Assembly (NCBI RefSeq): GCF_018885265.1
Contig: NZ_CP076538.1
Span: 3,756,001 to 3,820,000 of the forward strand
Direction of reading: 5' to 3'
Origin: Amycolatopsis aidingensis
GTDB lineage: Bacteria; Actinomycetota; Actinomycetes; Mycobacteriales; Pseudonocardiaceae
DNA length: 64,000 nt
Shown one piece after another: positions 16,891 to 30,488 of this stretch (positions within the stretch are counted from its first letter, which is position 1; the number at the start of each line of letters is the position of its first letter). A model generated the notes under the pieces. That model worked only from the letters and a program-made list of their open reading frames with translations, made no database searches and had not been told where the DNA came from. A program made the translations under genes and the position numbers.

Positions 16891-18941
16891 CGAACGCGGC
16901 GAACCCGTTGCTGGCCCCGAGCGACCTGCCCTACGGGCTGCCGCCGTTCGACCGGATCGCCGAGGAGCATTTCCTGCCTGCCTTCGAGGCCGGGATGGCC
17001 GAGCAACTCGCCGAGGTGGCCGAGATCACCGGCAACCCTCGGCCGGCGACCTTCGACAACACCGTGCTCGCACTGGAGCGCTCCGGCCGGGTGCTGCGGC
17101 GGGTCTCGCTGGTGCTGGCGCACCTGGCCTCCGCACACGCCACCGAGGGCATCCGGGAGATCAAGGCGACCGTGGCGCCGCGGCTGGCCGCGCATGAGGA
17201 CGCGATCCGGCTCGACCGGCGGTTGTTCGCGCGGATCGACGAGCTGGCAGGCAGGCGAGCCGAGCTGGACCTGGACGCCGAGTCGGACTGGCTGCTGCAC
17301 CGCTATCACCTGGAGTTCCAGCGCGCGGGCGCCGGGTTGGGCGCGGGGGAGCAGGACCGGCTGCGCGAGCTGAACACCGAGCTGTCCGAGCTCGGTACCC
17401 GGTTCCAGGACAACCTGCTGGCCGACACCAACGATCTGGCCGTGCTGGTCACCGACGCCGGGGAACTGGCCGGGCTGTCCGAGGACGCCATCGCCGCGGC
17501 GGCGCGGGCGGCCGAGAACCGCGGTGAGCCCGGCGGCTACCTGCTGAACCTGGCGCTGCCCACCGCTCAGCCGCTGCTGGCCTCACTGGCAAACCGCGCC
17601 CTGCGGGAGCGGATGTTCACCGCGTCCAGCTCCCGGGCCAACCGGGGCAACGAGCACGACAACACCGCGGTGCTCACCCGGATCGCGGCCCTGCGCGCGG
17701 AGCGGGCCGCCCTGCTCGGCTACCCGGACCACGCCTCCTACGTGATCGCCGACGAGACCGCTGGCACCGCCGCGGCCGCGCGGGACCTGCTGCACCGGCT
17801 GGCTCCGATCGCGGCCACCAACGCCGAGGCCGAGCGGGACGAGCTGCAACGGCAGGCCGAGGCCGACGGCGGCGGATTCGAGCTGCGCCCGTGGGACTGG
17901 GCCTATTACGCCGAGCAGGTCCGCAAGGCGCGGTTCGAGGTCGAGGCTGCCGAGCTGCGGCCGTACTTCGAGCTGGAACGGGTGCTGCGGGACGGCGTGT
18001 TCCACGCGGCCACCCTGCTGTACGGGCTCACCTTCGTCGAGCGGCACGACCTGCCGGTCTACCACCCCGATGTCCGGGTGTTCGAGGTGTTCGACGCCGA
18101 CGGCAGCGGACTGGGGCTGTTCCTCGGCGACTACTACGCCAGGGACACCAAACGCGGCGGCGCGTGGATGAACAACCTGGTCGAGCAGTCCGGGCTGCTG
18201 GGGGAGCGGCCCGTGGTGAGCAACAACCTCAACCTCGCCCGGCCCGCCGACGGTGAGCCGACGCTGCTCACCTTCGAGGAGGTGACCATCGCGTTCCACG
18301 AGTTCGGGCACGCGCTGCACGGGCTGCTCTCCGCGGTGCGGTACCCGAAGTTCTCCGGTGCCAACGTTCCGCGGGACTTCGTGGAGTTTCCTTCCCAGGT
18401 CAACGAGATGTGGGCATTGTGGCCGGAGGTGCTCGCCAACTATGCGCGGCACCACCGCACCGGGGAGGCACTGCCGCAGGAGGTCGCCGAGCGGCTGCGC
18501 GCGGCCCAGTCCTACGGGCAGGGCTTCGACACCACCGAGTACCTCGCGGCCGCCTTGCTCGACCAGGCCTGGCACGCGCTCGAGCCGGGGGAGGATGTCG
18601 AGCCCGGCGAGGTGGAACGGTTCGAGGCGGAGGCACTGGAGAAGGCCGGGGTCGGCCTGCCCACGGTGCCGCCGAGGTACCGCAGCACCTACTTCGCGCA
18701 CATCTTCAGCGGCGGCTACTCGGCCGGCTACTACTCCTACATCTGGAGCGAGGTGCTGGACGCGGAGTCCGTGGAGTGGTTCCGCGCCCGCGGCGGTGCG
18801 AACAGGGAGAACGGCGACCACTTCCGGCGCGAGCTGCTGTCCAGGGGCGGCAGCATGGACCCGCTGACGGCGTTCCGGAACTTCCTCGGCCGGGAGCCGG
18901 AGCTCGGCCCGCTGCTGCGCCGCCGCAACCTCACCGGTTGA
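16887..18941 (+). CDS. M3-family metallopeptidase, peptidyl-dipeptidase Dcp type
   Basis: The 684-residue protein carries the zinc motif HEFGHALHGL in the C-terminal third and the downstream GYSAGYYSYIWSEVLDA segment typical of Dcp/oligopeptidase A. It acts in the cytoplasm, removing C-terminal dipeptides or cleaving short oligopeptides. ATG 16887 overlaps the stop of the phosphatase gene. A much longer in-frame extension exists upstream but runs through the phosphatase coding sequence and is not real. It is closed by a strong bidirectional hairpin. Confidence 0.94.
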   Translation: MTNAANPLLAPSDLPYGLPPFDRIAEEHFLPAFEAGMAEQLAEVAEITGNPRPATFDNTVLALERSGRVLRRVSLVLAHLASAHATEGIREIKATVAPRLAAHEDAIRLDRRLFARIDELAGRRAELDLDAESDWLLHRYHLEFQRAGAGLGAGEQDRLRELNTELSELGTRFQDNLLADTNDLAVLVTDAGELAGLSEDAIAAAARAAENRGEPGGYLLNLALPTAQPLLASLANRALRERMFTASSSRANRGNEHDNTAVLTRIAALRAERAALLGYPDHASYVIADETAGTAAAARDLLHRLAPIAATNAEAERDELQRQAEADGGGFELRPWDWAYYAEQVRKARFEVEAAELRPYFELERVLRDGVFHAATLLYGLTFVERHDLPVYHPDVRVFEVFDADGSGLGLFLGDYYARDTKRGGAWMNNLVEQSGLLGERPVVSNNLNLARPADGEPTLLTFEEVTIAFHEFGHALHGLLSAVRYPKFSGANVPRDFVEFPSQVNEMWALWPEVLANYARHHRTGEALPQEVAERLRAAQSYGQGFDTTEYLAAALLDQAWHALEPGEDVEPGEVERFEAEALEKAGVGLPTVPPRYRSTYFAHIFSGGYSAGYYSYIWSEVLDAESVEWFRARGGANRENGDHFRRELLSRGGSMDPLTAFRNFLGREPELGPLLRRRNLTG

Positions 18942-18947
18942 TCCACT

Positions 18948-19000
18948 GCTGTGAGTGGCCCGTTCGCTGCGAAAAATGCAGCGAACGGGCCACTCACAGC
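18948..19000. terminator. Perfect 23-bp stem hairpin between convergent dcp-type and mdh genes
   Basis: Both arms are 23 nt with no mismatch (18948-18970 and 18978-19000) around the 7-nt loop GAAAAAT. The gap between the two convergent genes is 64 bases and the hairpin fills it. It likely ends transcription from both sides. The long perfect stem also resembles palindromic elements scattered through related genomes. Confidence 0.8.
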
Positions 19001-19005
19001 GAGGG

Positions 19006-22138
<3,133 letters not shown>

Positions 22139-22142
<4 letters not shown>

Positions 22143-25100
22143 GGGCCACCCTGCCCGGCCAGTAGCTCCCACTGGGCCAGCCCGATCCGGCCGCGGCTGC
22201 CCGCGGTGACCCGCAGCCGGTAGTGCCGGTACGCCGCGGGGGAGGAGACGGTGAACGCCCTGGTCTGCTTGCGCCAGCGGAACACCTCGCCGGTTCGCTC
22301 GTCCAGCACCGTCCACGCGTGACCGTCCGCGGAGCCCTCCAGCACCCAGGAACGCGGGTCGCCGCGGCGCGCCCCTGAGGTCAGCGTGTACAGCCGTACC
22401 GTCCGCGGCGCACCGTCCACGGTGTACTCCAGCACCGGTGTCCTGGTGCGGAACCGGACCTCGGTTGCGGTGGTGTCATCGCGCAGCGCCGCCACGTCGG
22501 TGCCGTCCAGGCAGCGCGCGGCGCCGGGCAGATCGGTCAGCGGCGCCGGGGGAGCGTCGCCGGTGGTGAGCGAGGGCGGGGCGTCTTGTTCCCCGGTGCC
22601 CCATGCACCGGGTTCCGGTCCCAGGTCGATGTCCAGGGTGCCGCCTGCCGCGAGCCGCGCGTGCGAGATCCAGCTCGCCCGCAGCGGCTCGCCGTCCAAC
22701 CGCGCGCCCCGCACGTAGATGTCGTCCTTCCCGCCGCGCGGTGCGTTGATCACCAGCTCGGCGCCACCCGGCAGGCGCAGGGTGGCCCTGGTGAACAGCG
22801 GGGAGCCGAGCACGTAGCGCGGGCTGCCGACCTGCAGTGGGTAAAGCCCGAGCGCGCTGAACACGTACCAGGCTGACATCTCGCCGTTGTCCTCGTCGCC
22901 GGGGTAGCCCTGCCCGAGTTCGCTGCCGAGGTAGCAGCGGGCCAGCACCTCACGCACGATCCGCTGCGCCTTCGCCGGGGCGCCCGCGTGGTAGTAGACG
23001 TAGGGGATGTGGTGCGAGGGCTGGTTGGAGTGCCCGTACTGGCCGAGCCGGATGTCCCTGGCCTCGGTCATCTCGTGGATCACCCCGCCGTAGGTTCCCG
23101 GCCGCAGACCGGTCTCCCTGGTGGCGAAGAACTCGTCCAGCTTGGCGGCCAGCCCGGCGCGGCCGCCGTGCAGGTTCGCCAGCCCTTTTCCGTCGTGCGG
23201 GGCGCTGAACGCCGCGTTCCACGCGTTGGTCTCGGTGTGCCCGAAACCCCACGCCAGCGGGTCGTGGGCCGCGGGTGAGCGCCGCCATGACCCGTCGGTG
23301 GCGCGGCCGGCGAAGAAACCGGTCCGGGTGTCGAAATGGTGGACGTACTGCAGCGCGCGGTTCCCGAAGTACTCGGCGTTCGCGAGGTACTCGGCCCGCC
23401 GCGGGTGGCCGGGTGCGCAGGACTCGGCCAGCGCGCGCGACCAGTTCGCGAGCCCGAAGTCGTTGAGGCAGCCCTCCAGCGCCCAGGAAACCCCTTCGGG
23501 GGTGCTGTCCGGGGTGTACCCCAGGAAGATCGACTCGGCCAGGCCCTTGCGGCCCACCGCGCGGTGCGGCGGGGTGACCGTGGCGTTGCGCAGCGCCGCG
23601 TCATAGGCAGCCTCGACGTCGAACCCCCGTACGCCCTTGAGATAGGCGTCGGCGAAGGCGACATCCGAGCTGGTTCCGGTCATCAGGTCGGCGTAGCCGG
23701 GGGAGGACCACCGGGACACCCAGCCGCCTTCCCGGTACTGCCGCACGAACCCCTCGATCAGCTCGGCGCATCGTTCGGGTGCGAGCAGTGCGTAGGCGGG
23801 CCAGGCCGTGCGGTAGGTGTCCCAGAACCCGTTGTTCACATACATCGGGCCGTCCAGCACCTTCGCGCCGGTGCGCAGGCGGGTGCTCGGACACCACCGC
23901 CGGATCACCGGGCTGGCGTGCCGGATCCGCGGCCGGTCGCGGGTGCCGGTGTTCTCGTGTCCGGAGTTGGGGTACAGGAACAGCCGGTACAGGCCGGAGT
24001 AGAAGCTGGTGAGCTGGTCGGTGCCGGCGCCTTCGAGCTCGACCCTGCCGAGCAGGTCCTGCCACGCCCGCCGGGCCTCGGCGCGGACCTGCTCGAAACT
24101 CGTCCCCTCCGGGATCTCGAGCTCGAGGTTGCGCCTGGCCTGCCGGAGGCTGATCAGCGAGGTGGCGATGCGCATGCTCACCACCTCGCCGCGGAACGTG
24201 AGGTATCCGCTTACCCTGCGCCAGCACGGCCTGCGCAGCCTGCCGCCGCCGGTGGCGGGCCGGTCGAAAGTGGCATAGACGTACATCCGCCTGGCCCCCG
24301 CCGACAGCCTGCTGCGTACCCAGGTGTGCCCGGTCACGATCCCCTTCGCCGGGTGCACCCGCAGCCCACCCCGGTTGCGGGTGTTGTCGAACACCAGCCA
24401 CCCGGCCCCGCTGGGGAAGCGGAACCGCAGCAGTGCCGCGTGGTCGGCGGGGGCGAGGTCGGCGGTGATCCCGCAGGCGAAGCGCACGCCGTAGTGGTGG
24501 GGCCGGTCGATCTCGTCCTCGTGCGCGAACGCCAGCGCCCTTGCCGCCCGGTCCAGGGTGACCTCGCCGGTGCCGGGCATCACCTGGAAGGTGTGCCGGT
24601 CACCCATCCAGGGGCTCGGCTGGTGGCTGAGGGCGAAGGCCTGCAGCGCGGGCAGGTTGTCGGGGTTGTTGCCCCGGTGGTACTCGTACAGCCAGTTCAG
24701 GGCGCCGGCGTCGGTGACAGGGGTCCAGAAGTTGAAGCCGTGCGGGACCGCGGTGGCCGGGAAGGTGTTGCCCCGGGAGAACTCGCCGCTGGAATGCGTG
24801 CCCCGGGTGGTGCGCACCTGGTCCACGGCCGCCGGCCCGGGCTCCGGTGGCCTGGCGGCGATCCGGATGTCGTCCACCCAGCCACCGGCCGGCGCGGGTG
24901 CCGCGGTGGTGAGCAGGATCGCCCGGATGGTGCGCCCGGCGGCCGCGCCGAGCCCTGCGGCCACCCGGTTCCACTGATCCAGGTAGAGGGTCTTGGCCGC
25001 GCCCTGCGCCGCCGCGGAGAGGACGAACCCGTGGTGGTCGGGCAACTCCAGCTCGGACAGCCTGCCGCCGTCGGCGAACTCGAGGTCGATGGCGAGGAAG

Positions 25101-25384
25101 GTGGCGTGGTAGTCCGGCCCGGCAGTGCCCGGACCCGACTCCGGGAACACCACATAGGACAACTCGGTGTCCGGAGTGACCGGAATGTCCACATCGAACA
25201 GTGTCGTGGTGGCCGGGCCCGGCGGCGCCTCGTACTGCAGTGCCCGCAGCCCGGTGTAGCCGACGAGGGGCTTGGCCGTGGGGGAGCGCTCCGGCCCGGC
25301 GCCGAGCCGTACCGGTACGCCGCCGGTGGTGCCCGGTGCCGGTTCACCCTCCTCGAAGGAACGGAAGAAGTCGGTCCGGGTCAC
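22139..25384 (-). CDS. GH92-family glycosyl hydrolase (alpha-mannosidase), copy without signal peptide
   Basis: The 1081-residue protein has an N-terminal beta-rich module (to about 190), the GH92 catalytic part (about 200-880) and a C-terminal discoidin-like domain (about 920-1080). GH92 marks include NNGFWDTYRTAWPAYALL, SSPGYADLMTGTSSDVAFAD, GQYGHSNQPSHHIPY and GDEDNGEMSAWY with the catalytic acid. GH92 enzymes are calcium-dependent inverting exo-alpha-mannosidases. The start GTG 25384 gives MTRTDFFRSFEEGEPAP, which aligns with the mature start of the paralogue (FYSSFEPGEPAP), so the signal peptide seems lost and the enzyme would stay in the cytoplasm. Only 42 bases separate it from the paralogue. 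FUSC overlaps its stop. Confidence 0.92.
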
Positions 25385-25426
25385 GCACCCACGGTAGTCG
25401 CCGTGCTCGATCCATGCAGGCGCCGG

Positions 25427-28400
25427 CTACCCGGCGAGTCCCCGGCACTGCCCGGTGGCCGGGCCGCGAACGGTATTGGCCAGGCCATGGTCGGTCGGCG
25501 GTGGGTCGTTGGCCGTGCAGGCCAGCGGCCCACCGATGCCGGTGGCCGAGACCAGTGGCCCGGGGTTCCCGGTCAGCGTCACCGGGCCATCGATCTCGGC
25601 CGCCTCCAGAGCCACCGGCCCGCCGGCCCCGTTGACCGTCACCGGGCCACGGACCGCGGTGCCGTGCAGCAGCACCGCGGCGGCTCCGGTCGCGTGCACC
25701 GGCCCGGTGATCGAGCCGCCGCGGGCAAGGAGGGTGGCTCCCGCGCCGACGGTCACCGGGCCGCGCACGGTGGCGCCGGTGAGGCAGAGCACCCCCTCGC
25801 GCACCGTGACCGGGCCGTTGTGCCCGCCGTCGATGGTGCGGGTGCAAGCCTGGTCCGGCTTGCCGAGCAGCTCGAACTCGGCGAGCCTGGCCTGCCCGCC
25901 CGTGCCGGCGGTGAGCTCCAGCCGGTAGTACCGGTAGTGCGCCGGGTCACTGATCTTGAACGCCCTGGTGTGTCTGCGCCAGGTGAAGGTTTCCCCGCCG
26001 CGTTCGTCCACGGTGGCCCAGCGTTCGCCGTCGTAGGAGCCCTTCAGCACCCAGCTCGCCGGTTCACCGGGGCCGCTGGGGGAGGTGAGGGTGTAGAAGG
26101 TGGCCCGCCGCTCGGCGTTGTCCAGCCGGTACTGCACCCAGGGATCGGCGCCGGAGATCCCGGCCTCGGTGGTGGAGCGGTTGTCGAACAGCGCCGTCAC
26201 GTCCGAACCCGCGCTGCCGGTGCCGGTGCCCTTTCCGGGTCCGGTCAAGTCGGCCAGCGGGTCCGGTGGTGCGTCCCCGGTGGTGAGCGAGGGCGGCGCG
26301 GCCCGCTCGCCGGTGCCCCAGCGGGAGGGCTCCGGGCCAAGGTCGAACTCGAGCACCCCGCCCTCGGCGATCAGCTCGTGCGGCAGCGAGGTGGAGTGGT
26401 GGGGCTCGCCGTTGACCTTCAGGCCCTGCACGTAGACGTTCTCCGTGCTGTTGTCCGGCGCCTTGATCACCAGGTCCTTGCCGCCGGGGAGATGCACGGT
26501 GGCCTTGGTGAACAGCGGGGAGCCGAGCGCGTAGTCCGGGCTGCCCATCCGCAGCGGGTAGAAGCCGAGCGCACTGAAGATGTACCAGGCGGACATCTCC
26601 CCGTTGTCCTCGTCGCCGGGGTAGCCCTGGCCGAGTTCGCTGCCGAGGTAGAGCCGGGACAGCGCCTCGCGCACCAGGCCCTGCGTCTTCCACGGCTGGC
26701 CCGCGTAGTTGTACAGGTAGGGAATGTGGTGCGATGGCTGGTTGGAGTGCCCGTACTGGCCCATCCGGACGTCCCTGGCCTCCCGCATCTCGTGGATCAC
26801 CCCGCCGTAGGAGCCGGGGAAGGTGGCGGTCTCCGGCGTGCCGAAGAACTCGTCGAGCTTCTCGGCGAGCCCCTGCTCACCGCCGTAGAGGTTGGCCAGG
26901 CCGCTGCCGTCCTGCGGCACGGTGAAGGCCATGTTCCAGCCGTTGGTCTCGGTGTAGTCGTAGCCCCACACCCGCGGGTCGTACTCCCCGGCAGGCACCC
27001 GCCAGCTGCCGTCGGCCGCCCGGCCCTGGAAGAACCCGATGCCCGGATCGAAGGTGCGCACGTAGTTCTTCGCGCGTTCGGTGAAGTACTCGTAGTTCTC
27101 CAGGTACTCCTGCTTGCGCGGGTGGTCCGGCGGCGCCTCCTGGTACAGCCGCCTGGACATGTTCGCGATGCCGAAGTCGTTGATGTATCCCTCCAGCGCC
27201 CAGGACATGCCCTCATGCGTGGAGGTGGGGGTGTAGCCGAGGAAGACGGACCGGTCCATGCCCTTACGGCCGACGCTGGCGCCTGGCGGGGTGACCGAGG
27301 CGTTCTTCAGCGCGGCGTCGTAGGCGGCCTCGACATCGAAGTTGCGCACGCCCTTGAGATAGGCGTCGGCGAAGGCGACATCGGAGCTGGTGCCCACCAT
27401 GAGGTTGGCGTAGCCGGGGGAGGACCAGCGGGAGATCCAGCCGCCGTCGCGGTACTGCTGGACGAAACCGTCGATCATCTTCCCCGCCATCTCGGGGGAG
27501 AGCAGGGCATAGGCGGGCCAGGTGGTGCGGTAGGTGTCCCAGAAGCCGTTGTTCACGTACAGTTCGCCGTCCACGACCTTGGCGCCGGTCTCGACCGGGG
27601 TGTTCTCCCCGGTGGGTTGCGACACCGGGCTGGCGTAGCGGTACCGGGGCCGCTGCGCGGTGCCGACGTTCTCGTGCCCGGAGTTCGGGTACAGGAACAG
27701 CCGGTACAGGTTGGAGTAGAGCGTGGTGAGCTGGTCGGCGCTGGCACCGTCGACCTCGATCACGCCGAGCTTGTCGTCCCAGGCCCGCTGCGCGGCCGCG
27801 CGCACCGACTCCAGCGTGTCCTGCGGGGCGATCTCCAGCTCGAGGTTCTTCCTGGCCTGCTCGACGCTCAGCAGGGAGGTGGCGATGCGCATGGTCACCG
27901 TCCGCGACGCACCGGCGTCGAACCGCAGGTAACCGCGGACGTCGTCCCTGCCGTCCCCTGGCAGCTTCGAACCCGCGGTCACCGGCCGGTCGAAGGTGGC
28001 GTAGACGAACAGCCGGGTGGCGCCGGCGGACAGCCCGCTCCGTACGTCCGAGTACCCGGTGAGGGTTCCGGCCTCCGGGTCGAGGGTCAGGCCCCCGGCG
28101 TTGTTCACGTTGTCGAAGATCAGGCTGGCGTCCTGCCCAGGGAAGGTGAACCGGAACAGGGCGGCGTGGTCGGTGGGTGCGAGCTCGGTGCGGATGCCGT
28201 TGTCGAACTCCACGCCGTAGTAGTGCGGTTGCGCGGTCTCGTGCGCATGGCCGAAGGGCAGCGCCCTGGCGGCGCGGCTCGCGTCCGGTACTCCCGCCGC
28301 GGCCGAGGGCATCACCTGGAAGGTCTGCCGGTCGCCCATCCACGGGCTGGGTTCGTGGCTGACCGAGAAGGCCTGCAGGGTGGGCCGGTTCTCGGCGTTG

Positions 28401-29765
28401 TTCGCCTCGTGGAACCGGTACAGCCAGCTGGTCGAGCCCGCGTCGGTGACCGGGGTCCAGAAGTTGAAGCCGTGCGGGACCGCAGTGGCCGGGAAGTTGT
28501 TGCCGCGGGAGAAGGTGCCGTTGGACTGGGTTCCCCTTGTGGTCAGCACGTGCTCGGATGGGCGCGCGTCCGGGTCGGCGGGTTCGGCGGGCGCCAGCCG
28601 GATGTCGTCCACCCAGCCTTTCAGCGAGGCCGGGCCGCCGGGGTTGTCATAGCCGATCAGAATGCGGTCCACGGTCCTGCCCGCGGCCACGGTTCCGATG
28701 CCGGAGCGGATCAGGTTCCACTGGTTCACCCCGAGGGAGTCGGCGTCACCCTGACCCGCGGGGGAGAGGGGGAAACCGTACTGGTCGGTGGCTCCCAGCT
28801 CGCTGAGATAGCTGCCGTCGGTGAAGGCGAGGTCCACGGCGACATGGGTGCTGGGGTAGCTCAGGTCGTCGGTGATGAACTCAGGAAAGACCTTGTAGGA
28901 CAGCTCGGTGTCCGCGGCGACCGGGATGTCCACATCGAACAGTTTGTTGTAGGAGTAGCCCCGGCCTTCCTTGGTGTGCGTTCCGGCGTAACGCAGGGCG
29001 TGCAGCCCGGTGTAACCCGCCTTGTGCTTGCTGGTGTAGCCGGCCCGCGGGCCGTTGCCGGGGTGGGAGCGCATGTTCGGCAGCGGCGGGGGGTGGCGGG
29101 TCGTCATTGGCCAGTACGAGCTCGGCCAGCTGTAGCAGCGGGGCGCCGTGGTTGCGGTCGATCTCCAGCCGGTAGTGCCGGTAGGACTCGGTCCGCCCGA
29201 TCCGGAACTCCTTGGTCTCGAACCGGGCACCGAAGGACTCGCCGTTCCGGCTGTCCAGCTCGGTCCAGCTCTCGCCGTCCGCCGAGCCGCTGAGGGTCCA
29301 GTCCTGCGGGTCGCGATCGGGCGCGTCGTTGGCCGAGGTGAGCGCGTAGTGGGTGATGTGCTCCGGCTCGCTCAGGGTGAACTCCACCCATCCGGTGGGT
29401 TCCCAGGCCAGCCATTTCGAGTCGCTGCTGCCGTCCACCAGGTTCTCGGCCACCTCGCCGCCCCCGGTGTTCTCGTCACTGGCCGCGATCCCGGTGATCG
29501 CATCGCGGATGTCCCCGGGCACGTCGGTGGCGTCGGCGCCGTTCACCCCTTCGGCCTTCCGCGCACCCGATGGCAGGGTCTCCACCGTGTCCACCCAGGT
29601 CGGTGCCGGTTCGCCCGGTTCGAAGGAGGAGTAGAACTCCGCCGCAGGCGCGGCCACCGCGGCCGGTGGCGCGGTCAGCAGGCCGGAGACGACGACGGCG
29701 GGCAGCAGCGTGCCCAGCAGGGACCGGACTCGGGGCCTGCTACGAAAGAGGGCTCGGGGCATCAT
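25427..29765 (-). pseudogene. Secreted GH92 alpha-mannosidase with flanking discoidin domains, broken by one frameshift
   Basis: From ATG 29765 there is a clear signal peptide (LLPAVVVSGLLTAPPAAVAAPAAE) cut into two recognisable parts: a basic start and a hydrophobic core ending in AVAA. A discoidin/F5-8C domain follows (about 70-215). The frame is lost in the G6 run at 29088-29093 (C6 on the coding strand). The other frame carries the full GH92 domain, with NNGFWDTYRTTWPAYALL and GDEDNGEMSAWY. A second discoidin domain and a repeat tail run to the stop at 25427. Removing one base from the run restores a protein of about 1445 residues. It would be an extracellular mannosidase acting on mannans or glycoproteins. 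If the shift is real, translation could restart at ATG 29074 without a signal peptide. Given the intact remainder, an assembly error or phase-variable tract is possible. Confidence 0.88.
25532..25816 (-). repeat. Five GPVxx protein repeats of 18-20 residues in the GH92 C-terminal tail
   Basis: Each unit begins with GPVTV, GPVHA or GPVTL and is 18, 19, 19, 20 and 19 residues long, followed by a final partial GPLAC unit. Period and composition suit a small right-handed beta-helix. It follows the second discoidin domain and may anchor or space the enzyme outside the cell. Confidence 0.75.
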
Positions 29766-29879
29766 CGCACCAAGCTTTCTGCGCGGGGACCGGTTGTGCC
29801 CTCGCAGACAAGCCGTCAGGTGACATCGATGTCAAGAAATGCGCGCGATCCTGGCTCGAATCGGACAAGCCGCCCGTGG

Positions 29880-30371
29880 CTACTGGTGGGGATACTGCGG
29901 GTGCCTGCGCACCGCCCGGTTGGCCATGCTGGTGACCAGCGAGCCGATCGCGATACCGATCACCAGGTAGATCGCGGCGTTGGCGATCTGGGTCTCCAGC
30001 CGCAGGTCGATGGTGAACGGCCAGACCACAAGGAACGCCGTGATCAGGGCGATGATCCAGCCGCAGAAGGCCATCGGCCGGGGCGCGAACATCAGCAGCA
30101 CATGGGCCAGCGCGGTGGCCACCAGCGCGCCGATGGCCGCGAACATGGCCAGCCACAGCGCGCTGACATGGTCGATCGCGCCCTCGGCATTACTCGGCGC
30201 GAGCACCGGGATGTCGAACACGCCCTCGACCACCAGCACGGCCAGTACCGCGGTCAGCGCCGCCACCAGGGCGGTGGCCAGCCCGCCGAACCAGAGCGTG
30301 CGCGCGTTCACGGTGGGCTTGTCGGCGTCGTCGTACTCCCCGCCGCCGTAGTAGTAGGAGGATTCGGTCAC
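29880..30371 (-). CDS. DUF6069 family membrane protein
   Basis: The 163-residue protein has an acidic, Tyr-rich N-terminal tail (TESSYYYGGGEYDD) and four hydrophobic segments: a first ending AVLAVLVVEG, then ALWLAMFAAIGALVATALA, CGWIIALITAFLVVWPF and AAIYLVIGIAIGSLV. This matches the actinobacterial DUF6069 family of four-helix membrane proteins of unknown function. GTG 30371 has GAGAGGAG upstream; a longer extension to 30485 has no support. A GTATA-N6-TATAC site lies 71 bases upstream. The 114 bases between this gene and the GH92 start hold the GH92 promoter region but no clear motif. Confidence 0.75.
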   Translation of the reverse strand: MTESSYYYGGGEYDDADKPTVNARTLWFGGLATALVAALTAVLAVLVVEGVFDIPVLAPSNAEGAIDHVSALWLAMFAAIGALVATALAHVLLMFAPRPMAFCGWIIALITAFLVVWPFTIDLRLETQIANAAIYLVIGIAIGSLVTSMANRAVRRHPQYPHQ

Positions 30372-30441
30372 GATTGCTCCTCTCGTGCGGCCCGCTGAAC
30401 CGACACTAAGAGTGATCACCGACCCTCGCAACGCGAGCAGC

Positions 30442-30457
30442 GTATAACGCCCTATAC
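30442..30457. promoter_or_regulatory. GTATA-N6-TATAC inverted repeat upstream of the DUF6069 gene
   Basis: The site reads GTATAACGCCCTATAC, and differs from the 8203-8218 site by one base. It lies in the 117-base gap between the M20 gene and the DUF6069 gene, about 70 bases before the latter's start codon. An operator or extended -10 role is plausible; the regulator is unknown. Confidence 0.45.
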
Positions 30458-30488
30458 GGCACCGCTTTTGGCGACTTCGCCTCACCGT

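Noticed and set aside
22143..22316. Longer FUSC start
   Set aside because: The extra residues lie inside the GH92 coding region in another frame and are Arg/Gly-rich; GTG 22142 gives the usual N-terminus.
23336..29293. A 1985-codon open frame on the plus strand
   Set aside because: It lies antisense to the two GH92 genes and reads as low-complexity Gly/Arg/Val/Pro sequence. The minus-strand frames match a real family, so this is a shadow of high-GC codon use.
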